Source: Hyphomicrobiales bacterium (GTDB lineage: Bacteria; Pseudomonadota; Alphaproteobacteria; Rhizobiales; Beijerinckiaceae). From it: 15,404 nt of DNA. Each line of letters starts with the position of its first letter. Position 1 is the stretch's first letter. Below, one piece after another: positions 1 through 7,582 of the stretch. Below the pieces are notes generated by a model that worked only from the letters and a program-made list of their open reading frames with translations, was not told the DNA's origin and made no database searches. The position numbers were made by a program, and so were the translations under genes. The stretch covers positions 1 to 15,404 of the forward strand of contig JAATEW010000149.1 of NCBI GenBank assembly GCA_015655535.1, given 5' to 3'.

Positions 1-1
1 G

Positions 2-226
2 CGCGTGCTCGACGGCGCGGCGGCGATCGAAGCCATGGGCGGACTTCTGCGTCCCCTCATCGCGTCGCGCGTCGATTATCAGGAAGCCGCGCGCGAAGGC
101 ATGGGCGTGACGGAAATCAATGAGGAGAGTCCGGCAGCCGAGGAAATGCGGCAGCTCTGGACCTCGCTGAAGAAAAGGCTTGCCCGCCTCAAGGCCGGCG
201 ACAAACAAAACAAAAAAGCCGCTTAA
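2..226 (+). CDS. ParA-family ATPase, C-terminal end (partial)
   Basis: This reading frame is open at the left edge of the window, so only the last 74 residues are visible; the GTG at 5 is probably an internal valine. The visible part has the look of the C-terminus of a ParA/MinD-type partitioning ATPase: a segment ending SRVDYQEAAREG, then GVTEINEESPAAEEM, followed by a helical basic tail (LWTSLKKRLARLK). In that family this region follows the Walker A and deviant Walker motifs, which lie upstream of the window and cannot be checked. Such proteins position DNA or other cargo in the cell. The tail ends in a lysine-rich stretch. It converges on the unknown gene at 317-631, with a stem-loop between them. 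The family call is by pattern recognition of the C-terminus only. Confidence 0.65.
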   Translation, partial: RVLDGAAAIEAMGGLLRPLIASRVDYQEAAREGMGVTEINEESPAAEEMRQLWTSLKKRLARLKAGDKQNKKAA

Positions 227-266
227 GCTTTTTCGCCATGCATAACACCATGTCGGCACTACGTAT

Positions 267-290
267 GTCTTCTCCCCCGCGGGAGAAGAC
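267..290. repeat. Perfect 10-bp stem-loop between convergent genes
   Basis: Arms GTCTTCTCCC (267-276) and GGGAGAAGAC (281-290) are perfectly complementary around a 4-base loop. It lies in the 90-bp space between two convergent genes. There is no T run on either side, so it is a poor match to a classical intrinsic terminator. It shares the CTTCTCC/GGAGAAG core with the stem-loop at 1549-1574, which suggests a small dispersed palindrome that may serve as a two-way transcript end. Confidence 0.6.
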
Positions 291-316
291 AGCGCTTGTT
301 GATATGCGAAAATTAT

Positions 317-631
317 TTATGGCGCCGATGCCGCCGCGAGCGCTTGCGCCATCTGGCCGACCTCCGCCCATGTCAGCCTGACCGGCGGCGCTTTCGCCTC
401 AAACACGACGCCGTCGGCAAGAACCTTCGCGGCGAAATCGCCGTCGCTAGCGATCGGGCTCATATAAACCTCGTCGACGGAGCTTTTCTTCTCTTTGACC
501 GCCGCCAGCGCGCGCGACAGGATCTGCGCCTCCTGGAAGGTGAGATCGAAGGCATAGCCTTCGACAACCGTCAGCCGGATCATCCGGCCAAGGCCCCGAT
601 GCGAGAAGACGGCGACATACTCGTGACTCAT
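317..631 (-). CDS. Unknown protein, 104 residues
   Basis: I do not recognise this protein. It begins MSHEYVAVFSHRGLGRMI and has alternating hydrophobic segments (RLTVVEGYAFDLTF, then an amphipathic helix AQILSRALAAVKEK) and a second helix near the end (AEVGQMAQALAAA). There is no signal peptide or membrane segment, so it is probably a small soluble cytoplasmic protein. The chosen ATG has a purine-rich GGAAAG about ten bases upstream. It is the last gene of the - strand group pepA-holC-(112-residue unknown)-this gene, 79 bp after the preceding one; that gap contains an imperfect palindrome at 662-704. The opposite strand has longer open frames here (for example 296-865), but their translations are arginine- and proline-rich and look like antisense shadows. 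That it is a real gene is likely; its function is unknown. Confidence 0.6.
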   Translation of the reverse strand: MSHEYVAVFSHRGLGRMIRLTVVEGYAFDLTFQEAQILSRALAAVKEKKSSVDEVYMSPIASDGDFAAKVLADGVVFEAKAPPVRLTWAEVGQMAQALAAASAP

Positions 632-661
632 GTTGGATCTTTCCGGATCATATTCATCGGC

Positions 662-704
662 GCATTTTCGGGCCCAAAACCATCACCCGCTTTTGCCGAA
701 ATGC
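662..704. repeat. Imperfect palindrome of RIME-like type
   Basis: Outer arms GCATTTTCGG (662-671) and CCGAAATGC (696-704) pair with one bulged base. Inner arms CAAAA (675-679) and TTTTG (691-695) continue the stem. It fills most of the gap between the two unknown genes at 317-631 and 711-1049. The TTTTCGG / CCGAAA core resembles the element at 14537-14582 and the dispersed intergenic palindromes known from Hyphomicrobiales genomes. Assignment to one family is inference. Confidence 0.5.
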
Positions 705-710
705 CCTATC

Positions 711-1049
711 TCAATCGGCTTGCTGACGCCGCCGCGACGCCTGTTCCTCGACCCAGGCCGAGACCGTATCGATCAGGCGGATCGATCCCGGCAGGCGATT
801 ATAGGCATCGCGCTCGGCTTCCGTCGCAGGATCGAGCGTACGCCACCATTCGATCAATTGCCTGATCAAGGCGCGGGCCGACCATTTGCCCGGAGCGATA
901 TCCGAGAAGCTTTTCAAGCCGAAGGTCTTGTCCATATCGGCTAGAATAGCGGCGATATAGGCGAGATCGCTTTGCGAAAAAGGCAGAGGCCCATCGGGCG
1001 CACGCTGCACCATCCTGATTTCGCTGAGCTCGGGAATATAGTCTTTCAT
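711..1049 (-). CDS. Unknown protein, 112 residues, coupled to holC
   Basis: I do not recognise this protein. The start is placed at the ATG at 1049 because it overlaps the holC stop as ATGA (stop at 1046-1048), the usual sign of translational coupling; the open frame continues upstream to 1433, but that part is a shadow of holC. The product begins MKDYIPELSEIRMVQ. It has a helix around residues 27-45 (SDLAYIAAILADMDKTFGL), a tryptophan-containing segment near 56-70 (KWSARALIRQLIEWW), and a basic C-terminus (RRRQQAD). There is no signal peptide or membrane helix, so it should be cytoplasmic. Sharing an mRNA with holC hints at a link to replication or simply to co-regulation; nothing in the sequence proves either. 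Confidence 0.65.
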   Translation of the reverse strand: MKDYIPELSEIRMVQRAPDGPLPFSQSDLAYIAAILADMDKTFGLKSFSDIAPGKWSARALIRQLIEWWRTLDPATEAERDAYNRLPGSIRLIDTVSAWVEEQASRRRQQAD

Positions 1050-1519
1050 CGGATATTCTGTTTTTCCCAACGGCCCGCGGCGCTTTGCTGCCAATAGGAG
1101 AGGTCGCATCCCGCCGCTTTCAACCGCTTCCATTCGGCCCGCGCGAATCCGAGCTCTTCGTCTTGATTGCCATCGAAGAGCAGGATCACCCGCGTGTAAC
1201 CATTTGCGTCCGGCCCTTCGAGCAGAGGCGCGGCAGAGGCGCCGTCGATGAAAAATCGCACCGGCGCCTGGTTGGGGTTTTCCGGCCCTGTCGTCAAAAA
1301 GACCGGCTGCATCTCGGCATCGCCGTCGCGCGGGCGTCCATGTGCGAGAAAACTCCCCTCCGCGTAGGTCCAAAGCCATTGGTCCAATGCATCGAGTCTT
1401 TCTTCGCTCGTCGCTTGCACGGTGACGTGCCAATTGCGCTCGAGCGATTTTTCGAGCAGCACCGGCAGCACATGTTCGAGCGACTGGCGCTGCAAATGAT
1501 AGAACCAGACTTCCGGCAT
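1046..1519 (-). CDS. holC: DNA polymerase III chi subunit
   Basis: The product is the chi subunit of the clamp-loader assembly, which links the replicative polymerase to single-strand DNA-binding protein. The 157-residue product starts MPEVWFYHLQ, typical of alphaproteobacterial HolC, followed by LEHVLPVLLEKSLERNW, the helix that opens the fold. It then carries the segment LDQWLWTY...SFLAHG and ends with RVILLFDGNQDEELGFARAEWK and DLSYWQQSAAGRWEKQ, which match the conserved C-terminal half. The frame is open for a further 48 codons upstream, but that part reads through the intergenic hairpin and pepA antisense, so the ATG at 1519 is the likely start. It lies 64 bp after pepA, an arrangement (pepA then holC) common in proteobacteria. 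Its stop overlaps the next gene by four bases. Confidence 0.92.
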   Translation of the reverse strand: MPEVWFYHLQRQSLEHVLPVLLEKSLERNWHVTVQATSEERLDALDQWLWTYAEGSFLAHGRPRDGDAEMQPVFLTTGPENPNQAPVRFFIDGASAAPLLEGPDANGYTRVILLFDGNQDEELGFARAEWKRLKAAGCDLSYWQQSAAGRWEKQNIR

Positions 1520-1548
1520 TCGCTGTCCGTCAAAAATGAGAAGCACCT

Positions 1549-1574
1549 CCCTTCTCCCGCAGGCAGGAGAAGGG
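1549..1574. repeat. Stem-loop between pepA and holC
   Basis: Arms CCCTTCTCC (1549-1557) and GGAGAAGGG (1566-1574) pair perfectly across an 8-base loop. It sits in the short pepA-holC gap. There is no T run downstream on the - strand, so it may reduce read-through or stabilise the upstream transcript rather than stop it. It has the same core as the stem-loop at 267-290. Confidence 0.55.
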
Positions 1575-1583
1575 AACGTCCCA

Positions 1584-3197
1584 CTACCCCTCGTAATATT
1601 CGGCCACCAGCCGGTCGAGCAGGCGCACGCCCCAGCCGGAGCCCCAGCTCTGGTTGATGTCATTGTGCGGCGAGTCCATGCCGGTCCCGGCTATGTCGAG
1701 ATGCGCCCAGGGCGTATCATTGACGAAACGCTGCAGGAATTGCGCCGCGGTGATCGAGCCGCCATGCCGTCCGCCGGTATTTTTCACATCGGCGAATTTC
1801 GAGTCGATGAGCTTGTCATAGGCCGCACCAAGCGGCAGGCGCCAGAGCTTCTCGCCCGTCTCCTTGCCGACATGGCTGAGCTTCTCGCTCAACTCGTCAT
1901 TGTTCGAAAAGAGGCCCGCATATTCCTTGCCGAGCGCGACGAGAATGGCACCCGTGAGCGTCGCGAGATCGATCATGAATTTCGGCTTGAACTTATCCTG
2001 CACGTACCAGAGCACGTCAGCCAACACGAGGCGGCCTTCGGCATCCGTATTGATCACTTCGATCGTCTGGCCGGACATGGACTTCACGATATCGCCCGGA
2101 CGCTGTGCTTCAGCGCCGGGCATGTTCTCGACAAGCCCGATCGCGCCGATCGCATCGACCTTCGCCTTGCGCATGGCGAGCGCCTGCATGAGGCCGACGA
2201 CGCAGGCGGCGCCCGCCATATCGCCCTTCATATCCTCCATGCCGGCCGCGCCCTTGATCGAGATACCGCCGGTATCGAAGCAAACGCCCTTGCCGACGAA
2301 GGCTACCGGCTTGGCCTTGCTGTCTTTGCCCTTCGCGCCGGTTCCGCGCCAGCGCATGATGACGACGCGGCTTTCGCGCACCGAGCCCTGCCCCACGCCG
2401 AGGATCGCGCCCATGCCGAGATTGCGCATCGCCAGTTCGTCCAGAACGGCGACTTCGACGCCGAGTTTTTCCAAAGCCTGCGCGCGCTTTGCGAATTCTT
2501 CCGGATAGAGAATGTTGGCCGGCTCATTGACAAGCGAACGCGCCGTCAAAACACCCTCCGCCACGGCCTCGCGCACCTTGGCTTCGCGCCGCGCCGCCGA
2601 AGGCTCATCGACGGCGATATAGACATCGGTCGCGCCGGACTCGTCGCTATCGTCTTTCTTCTTGGTCTTGTAGAGGTCGAATCGATAATCGCGCAGCCGC
2701 ATGCCGAGCAGAAGTTCGGCCGCGGCGCCGGCCGGATCTTTCGGCACCTTCGGCGGGTCGAAGGCCACCAGCGCATTGGCGCCGCTGCCGAGCCGGTGGA
2801 GGATATAGCCGCCGAGATTGGCATATTCGCTTGTCGAGGCGGGCGGCTCCTTGTCCTTGTCGGCTCTTTCCTTTTCCGCTTTGACCTTGTCGTCCTTGAC
2901 AGGTCCGGTGCCAATGACGAGCAGCCGGTCGGCCGCAAACCCAGCAGGCGCCAGAACCTCAAGCACGCTCGACGACTTGCCCTTGAATTTCCCGGCCGCC
3001 GCCGCCTTTTTGATAAAGGCCTCGCCCTCGGAACCGATCAGTTTTCGCGTTGCCTCTCCGAAGATCAGATCTTGCCCGGCAAGGAGAACCAAGGTCAGCG
3101 GCGTTTTGGACTTGCCGCGTTTTCCGGCGGGCTGAAACGGCGTCTGCGCCGAGAGCGAACCCAGCGCGACGAATTCTATTCTGATCGGATCGGACAT
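1584..3197 (-). CDS. pepA: Leucyl aminopeptidase (M17 family)
   Basis: This is a cytosolic two-metal aminopeptidase that removes N-terminal residues from peptides; in E. coli the same protein also acts as a DNA-binding factor. The 537-residue product contains the M17 signature NTDAEGRLVLADVL at residues 383-396. The expected metal ligands and catalytic residues are visible: K303 and D308 in VGKGVCFDTGG, K315 in ISIKG, D326 in DMKGDMAG, and D385, E387 and R389 in the signature. It is longer than the usual roughly 500 residues, mainly because of two charged inserts in the N-terminal half (about 101-120, Lys/Asp/Glu-rich, and 177-189, KTKKKDDSDESGA). The ATG at 3197 has GAGGAA close upstream. 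It heads the - strand group with holC and is transcribed away from lptG, the usual arrangement opposite lptFG. Confidence 0.96.
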   Translation of the reverse strand: MSDPIRIEFVALGSLSAQTPFQPAGKRGKSKTPLTLVLLAGQDLIFGEATRKLIGSEGEAFIKKAAAAGKFKGKSSSVLEVLAPAGFAADRLLVIGTGPVKDDKVKAEKERADKDKEPPASTSEYANLGGYILHRLGSGANALVAFDPPKVPKDPAGAAAELLLGMRLRDYRFDLYKTKKKDDSDESGATDVYIAVDEPSAARREAKVREAVAEGVLTARSLVNEPANILYPEEFAKRAQALEKLGVEVAVLDELAMRNLGMGAILGVGQGSVRESRVVIMRWRGTGAKGKDSKAKPVAFVGKGVCFDTGGISIKGAAGMEDMKGDMAGAACVVGLMQALAMRKAKVDAIGAIGLVENMPGAEAQRPGDIVKSMSGQTIEVINTDAEGRLVLADVLWYVQDKFKPKFMIDLATLTGAILVALGKEYAGLFSNNDELSEKLSHVGKETGEKLWRLPLGAAYDKLIDSKFADVKNTGGRHGGSITAAQFLQRFVNDTPWAHLDIAGTGMDSPHNDINQSWGSGWGVRLLDRLVAEYYEG

Positions 3198-3848
3198 TTT
3201 TTCCTCATGCTCATCATTCCGGCTGCCAAATTTCGGCCACCAAGCCCCAATGCTGCGATCGCTCAGGCTTTGCGTAATGCACAGGGCATTCCGTTCTTTC
3301 GCGTCAAAATCAGACTAGAGCAAGTTACACATCTGGAGGTAGGGTTTTCCGGTCGCAAGGGCTTTCAACTTGTCAAGAACTGGTTTGCTGCCGCGCCCCC
3401 AAATTCGCAGGTCATGCGGGCGGGCCCGCCGCGATGCGTGACAGGAGAGCCACGCCGGCCGGGATTTCGCTCGGCGCACGCACTCGTGCGCGACTTCGCC
3501 TTGCGCAGCGCGAGATGAGATTGTAGCCAGACGAAAGCCTATTTTGCCGGAATCTGCGTTCCGGCTCTTTTGCTTAAAGCCAGGAAGGCGGCGTCTGCTG
3601 CGCGGAGATCTCCCATCTGGTCTGAATGTCGAGGCATCAGGCCGCGGCATTTCCCAAGGCTGGCGTAACCCAGCGCGGGTTCGGATCGATGGGCATTTGG
3701 CCGCTCCGGGAGACCCCGACGCGATCCCGACAAAGTCTCTGCCTAGAACACGGCGGCGGCGTGGGGAGGTTGTCGGCCCGATCGCCGCGATTGGGGTGGA
3801 AATGACTGAGTTGACCGGCAGGCAGGGATCAAAGGGTGGAATAGGCCC
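3198..3848. other. 651-bp gap between pepA and lptG; lptF absent
   Basis: No convincing gene is seen here. This is the position that lptF normally occupies in related genomes, between divergent pepA and lptG. I read the plus-strand frames and found no LptF-like membrane segments or jellyroll; the open frames (3442-3852 on +, 3315-3650 and 3539-3733 on -) give arginine-rich translations without recognisable motifs. The stretch must hold promoters for both flanking genes, but I could not pick a clear -35/-10 pair. It contains two small hairpins: 3474-3491 (GCGCACG arms) and 3546-3565, described separately. Confidence 0.7.
3546..3569 (+). terminator. Possible weak intrinsic terminator
   Basis: Arms GCCGGAA (3546-3552) and TTCCGGC (3559-3565) form a perfect 7-bp stem with a 6-base loop, followed by TCTTTT. 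On the other strand the stem is followed by AAAAT-rich sequence (CAAAAT), so it could work weakly both ways. No gene ends just before it on either strand, so it may be a relic or act on a leader transcript of lptG. Confidence 0.35.
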
Positions 3849-4934
3849 ATGATTGGCGTGACCCTCGGCCGCTATTTGTCAGCCCGATTCTTCGGCATGA
3901 TCGCCGTGGTCTTCCTGACGCTGTTCGGGCTCGTCTACGTCATCGATTTCGTCGAGACCTTGCGCCGCGCCGGCGACAAGCCCGGCGCCTCGGCCGGATT
4001 CATCGCTTTTCTGGCGCTTTTGCGGACGCCGTCCGTCACCGAACAGGTTTTGCCCTTTTGCGTTCTCTTCGGCACGATGGCGGCCTTTTTGAACCTCAGC
4101 CGCCGCCTCGAATTGATCGTCGCCCGCGCCGCCGGTATCTCGGTCTGGCAATTTCTCGTGCCGCCGCTGGGGATAGCGCTTCTCCTCGGGATTACATCGG
4201 TCACCGTCCTCAACCCGATTTCGGCGGAAATGAAGCAACGCGCCGACGGGATCGAGGCCGAACTTTTCGGCGGAAACGGCCGCAAGGAAGGCGATACCAG
4301 CATATGGGTCCGGCAGAGAAGCGTCGACGGACAGGCAATCATCCGCGCCGAAAACATGCTCGACGGCGGCAGCACCCTCAAATCCGTCACCGCCTATGTC
4401 TACGAACCGAACGGCCGATTCGAAGAACGCGTCGACGCCGAGACTGCCAAACTCCTGCAGGGCGTCTGGCAGTTCCAAAATGCACGGGTTTCCGCGCCGG
4501 GCGAGGATGCTCAGAGCGTCGGAAATTACCTGCTCGCGACGACGCTTTCTCCCGATCAGGTGGCCCAGACCGTCGCCTCGCCCGATTCCGTACCGTTTTG
4601 GGATCTGCCCGCTTTCCGCGAACAAATTGAGATGGCGGGCCTCGATGCAACCGGATATCGCTTGCAATACCAGACGCTTCTAGCCAGACCTTTGCTGCTG
4701 GTCGCAATGGTGCTCCTGGCAGCGGCCTTTTCCTTAAGATTTTTCCGGTTTGGTGGCATAGCGAAAATGGTTGGCGGTGGTGTGGCTGCGGGCTTCGTGC
4801 TTTATGTAGCGACGAAATTCGTCGGCGACCTGGGCGGAGCAGGCCTTTTGAGTGCTCCGGTTGCCGCCTGGGCGCCTGCGGTGGTCGCGAGCATGCTTGG
4901 CACTCTCGCCCTGCTGCACCAGGAGGATGGTTGA
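3849..4934 (+). CDS. lptG: LPS export permease LptG
   Basis: LptG is one of two inner-membrane permease subunits that, with LptF and the ATPase LptB, extract LPS from the inner membrane and push it along the LptC-LptA bridge. The 361-residue product has the family layout: transmembrane segments at about 13-35, 62-82 and 99-122, a periplasmic jellyroll domain from about 125 to 265, then segments at about 277-298, 303-322 and 334-356. The start MIGVTLGRYLSARFF and the stretch LSRRLELIVARAAGIS are typical of alphaproteobacterial LptG rather than LptF. The ATG at 3849 follows a purine-rich GGGTGGA. It opens the run lptG-lptD-surA-pdxA-rsmA. Its usual partner lptF, normally immediately upstream and overlapping, is missing. 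The last codons carry AGGAGG (4921-4926), which serves as the ribosome binding site of lptD. Confidence 0.93.
   Translation: MIGVTLGRYLSARFFGMIAVVFLTLFGLVYVIDFVETLRRAGDKPGASAGFIAFLALLRTPSVTEQVLPFCVLFGTMAAFLNLSRRLELIVARAAGISVWQFLVPPLGIALLLGITSVTVLNPISAEMKQRADGIEAELFGGNGRKEGDTSIWVRQRSVDGQAIIRAENMLDGGSTLKSVTAYVYEPNGRFEERVDAETAKLLQGVWQFQNARVSAPGEDAQSVGNYLLATTLSPDQVAQTVASPDSVPFWDLPAFREQIEMAGLDATGYRLQYQTLLARPLLLVAMVLLAAAFSLRFFRFGGIAKMVGGGVAAGFVLYVATKFVGDLGGAGLLSAPVAAWAPAVVASMLGTLALLHQEDG
4921..4926 (+). promoter_or_regulatory. Ribosome binding site that sets the lptD start
   Basis: A full AGGAGG lies seven bases before the ATG at 4934, inside the end of lptG. This favours ATG 4934 over the in-frame TTG at 4931. 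The stop of lptG and the start of lptD overlap as TGATG, so translation of the two is probably coupled. Confidence 0.8.
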
Positions 4935-7543
4935 TGGGGCGGCGTTTTTGCCCCGATTATACAGATGGAGCGAGCTCCATCTCTTGGCGTGCCCGTTGGA
5001 GTCGCAGCCTTGGCGCGCGAGGATTCCGTGCGGGCTTTTCCGCTTTGCCTGCCGTTCTCGCTTTGCTTGCCGTTTTGTTCGCGCTTCCGGCGTTCAGCCA
5101 GACGGTCAATGATCGCTTTGCGAAGAAATCCCCGTCCGGGGAGCCGGACAAGATGTTCGTCGAAGCCGGCGAACTCGTCTACAACGACAAGACCAATACG
5201 GTCACGGCCGAGGGAAATGCCCGCGTCTATTATCAAGGCAATGTGCTTGAGGCCGATCGCGTCATCTACGATCGCAATACCAAGCGCGTCTATGCCGAGG
5301 GCCATGCCAAGCTCACCGAAAAAGACGGCACCATCACGCATGGCGACCGTTTCGATGTGACCGACGATTTCCGCGACGGTTTCATCGAAAGCCTGCGGGC
5401 TGACACGACCGATAGAACCCATTTCAGCGCGCCGCATACCGAACGCGTGGAAGACGACACCACCGTCTTCGACAAAGGCACTTATACGGCCTGCGACGCC
5501 TGCAAGAACGACCCGACGAAGCCGCCCTTATGGCGGGTGCGAGCCAAGCGCATCATCCATAAGAATGACGAACAGATGATCTATTACGAGGATGCCTGGC
5601 TCGAATTCTTCGGCGTGCCGCTGGCCTGGGTGCCGTTTTTGTCGTCGCCGGACCCGACGGTGAAGCGCAAGTCGGGCATTCTTTCACCCTATTACGGCAA
5701 TAGCGGCCTCCTCGGCACCGGCTTCGGCGTTCCGATCTTTTGGGATCTCGCCGATAATTACGATGTTACTCTTACGCCGACCTATTATTCGCAAGCGGGG
5801 TTCTTCGGCAAAGCCGAGTGGCGGCACAGGCTTGAGAATGGCTCCTATTTCGTAAGGCTTTCCGGTATCGATCAAGAGAAACCGCAAGTCTTCGGCAGCG
5901 AGCCTTACGCGTCCGATTTAAAATTTCGCGGTTCGGCCGAGAGCAAGGGCGAGTTCCAGATCGCCGATCAATGGAAATTCGGATGGGCCGGCATTCTCTT
6001 GTCGGATAAGCGCTTTCTCAGCGATTACGGAGTGCAGAGCCTCGAATATTCGAGCAATTATATCAGCGAGACGACTTCAACGGCCTATCTGACCGGGCAA
6101 GGCGACCGCGGCTATTTCGACTTGCGCGGATATTATTTCGAAGGTCTGTCCACGCACGACTTTCAGCAGCAGCAACCGACCGCGCATCCGGTTTTGGATT
6201 ATAACAAGACGATCGATATAGATCCGGCAAAGACCTCCGGCGTCGGCGGCCAGGTCACTCTCGACTTCAATTTCACCAGCCTCTCGGCCTCCGCCGCGAG
6301 TTATCAATCCGTCGGCACGCAGACTTTGGACAAGGCCTATAGCCTCTATAATGTCTGTACCAATTATGTCCCAGGCGTTGTACCCGGAAGCTGTCTCCTG
6401 CGCGGCATCGGCGGCGATTATAATCGCGCCACGATCGACACGTCGTGGAAGCGCAAATATATCGATCCGACCGGCGGGGTCTGGACGCCCTTCGTCTTTG
6501 CGCGGGCGAATGGCGAAGTGCTCAACCTCAATACGACGAACTCCTTCACCTTTGCGTCGGCCGCCGGCACATCGACCTTCACCAATGCGTCGCAGACGAA
6601 TTTTCTCGGATCGGGCGCCAATACGGCTTTCGGCATGTTCACGCCCGGCGCCGGTGTCGAATATCGCTATCCGATGCTGGCCAAGACCCCGATCGGCTCC
6701 TTGGTCTTCGAGCCGATCGGCCAGATTATCGTGCGGCCGAACAATCAATTGGGATCGTCGTCGCTCGTGAACATGGACGCGCAAAGCCTCGTCTTCGACG
6801 ATTCGACGCTGTTCCAATGGGATAAATATTCCGGCTACGATCGCTTCGAGACCGGAACGCGCGCCAATTACGGCGCCCAGGCCACAATGAATTTTTCGAC
6901 CAGCGGTTATGCCAATGTCATTGCAGGTCAATCCTATCAGGTCGCCGGAACCAATTCCTATGCAACGGCCGACGCGGCGAATGTCGGCCTAAGTTCCGGC
7001 CTCGATACGCGGCGCTCGGATTATGTCGGAGCCTTCACTCTGGCGCCGAACTCGATCTTTGCCTTTACGGCGAAGGGCCGTTTCGACGTCGATACGTTCG
7101 AGGCGCGTCGCGTCGATATGGGCGTGTCGGCGAATTTCGGTGCGCTCACGGGCAGTGTGCAATATGCAAATTACCAAGCCCAACCGCTCATCGGCTATTA
7201 TGTCCGCCGCGAGGGCCTATCGATCGACTCGAAGTATAAGTTCGCCCAAAACTATTTCGTCCAGGGCAACGTCACTTTCGACATGAGCCGGCATCTCTAT
7301 TCGCCGGTCTTGATCGGCTTTACAAATCCAGGCTTATTCCCGATCGCGAACCTTGGCGTAAGCGCTGGTTATCAAGACGAATGCTGCACCTTCACCGTCA
7401 AATATTCGTCCATTTATTACGATAACGGCATCGGCACCCTGGCGCATAACAATACGGTCCTAGTTGAATTTCAGTTGCGCACCTTGGGCGACTTCAAATT
7501 CAGCCAGACGCTCTCCAGCCCCTCGGGATTGGACGGGCTCTGA
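4934..7543 (+). CDS. lptD: LPS-assembly outer membrane protein LptD
   Basis: LptD is the outer-membrane beta-barrel that, plugged by LptE, inserts LPS into the outer leaflet. The 869-residue product has a long basic n-region, a hydrophobic core at about 36-54 and a likely cleavage near FALPAFS/Q. An OstA/LptA-like jellyroll follows at about 75-160 (EAGELVYNDKTNTVTAEGNA and further repeats). The conserved SGILSPYYGNS...GTGFGVPIFW opens the barrel, and short aromatic beta-strands run to the end. Cysteines that fit the known LptD disulfide scheme are C187 and C190 (CDAC) in the N-terminal part and the adjacent pair C817-C818 near the end. Two more, C475 and C487, lie in the barrel. Start at ATG 4934 is supported by AGGAGG; it overlaps the lptG stop. 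surA, which helps fold this barrel, follows 39 bp later. Confidence 0.96.
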   Translation: MGRRFCPDYTDGASSISWRARWSRSLGARGFRAGFSALPAVLALLAVLFALPAFSQTVNDRFAKKSPSGEPDKMFVEAGELVYNDKTNTVTAEGNARVYYQGNVLEADRVIYDRNTKRVYAEGHAKLTEKDGTITHGDRFDVTDDFRDGFIESLRADTTDRTHFSAPHTERVEDDTTVFDKGTYTACDACKNDPTKPPLWRVRAKRIIHKNDEQMIYYEDAWLEFFGVPLAWVPFLSSPDPTVKRKSGILSPYYGNSGLLGTGFGVPIFWDLADNYDVTLTPTYYSQAGFFGKAEWRHRLENGSYFVRLSGIDQEKPQVFGSEPYASDLKFRGSAESKGEFQIADQWKFGWAGILLSDKRFLSDYGVQSLEYSSNYISETTSTAYLTGQGDRGYFDLRGYYFEGLSTHDFQQQQPTAHPVLDYNKTIDIDPAKTSGVGGQVTLDFNFTSLSASAASYQSVGTQTLDKAYSLYNVCTNYVPGVVPGSCLLRGIGGDYNRATIDTSWKRKYIDPTGGVWTPFVFARANGEVLNLNTTNSFTFASAAGTSTFTNASQTNFLGSGANTAFGMFTPGAGVEYRYPMLAKTPIGSLVFEPIGQIIVRPNNQLGSSSLVNMDAQSLVFDDSTLFQWDKYSGYDRFETGTRANYGAQATMNFSTSGYANVIAGQSYQVAGTNSYATADAANVGLSSGLDTRRSDYVGAFTLAPNSIFAFTAKGRFDVDTFEARRVDMGVSANFGALTGSVQYANYQAQPLIGYYVRREGLSIDSKYKFAQNYFVQGNVTFDMSRHLYSPVLIGFTNPGLFPIANLGVSAGYQDECCTFTVKYSSIYYDNGIGTLAHNNTVLVEFQLRTLGDFKFSQTLSSPSGLDGL

Positions 7544-7582
7544 TAAATGCGTAACCAAGGCAAAAGAGGCTAATCGGAAACA

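Noticed and set aside
1536..3518. Long open frame on the + strand (660 codons) opposite pepA and its upstream region
   Set aside because: It is the antisense shadow of pepA; its translation is rich in Arg, His and Ala and has no family motifs, while the - strand has a complete M17 aminopeptidase.
3315..3733. Two open frames on the - strand in the pepA-lptG gap
   Set aside because: Arg- and Ser-rich translations without motifs, no convincing ribosome binding site; they overlap hairpins and look like chance frames in GC-rich DNA.
3442..3852. Open frame on the + strand whose stop overlaps the lptG start as ATGA, as lptF would
   Set aside because: The translation is basic and without membrane segments or LptF motifs; starts only at TTG 3544; the overlap is probably chance. 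It was considered as an lptF remnant and not supported.
3879..4667. 262-codon open frame on the - strand inside lptG
   Set aside because: Antisense shadow of a clear membrane protein gene.
6077..6931. 284-codon open frame on the - strand inside lptD
   Set aside because: Antisense shadow of lptD; lptD has continuous beta-barrel features across it.
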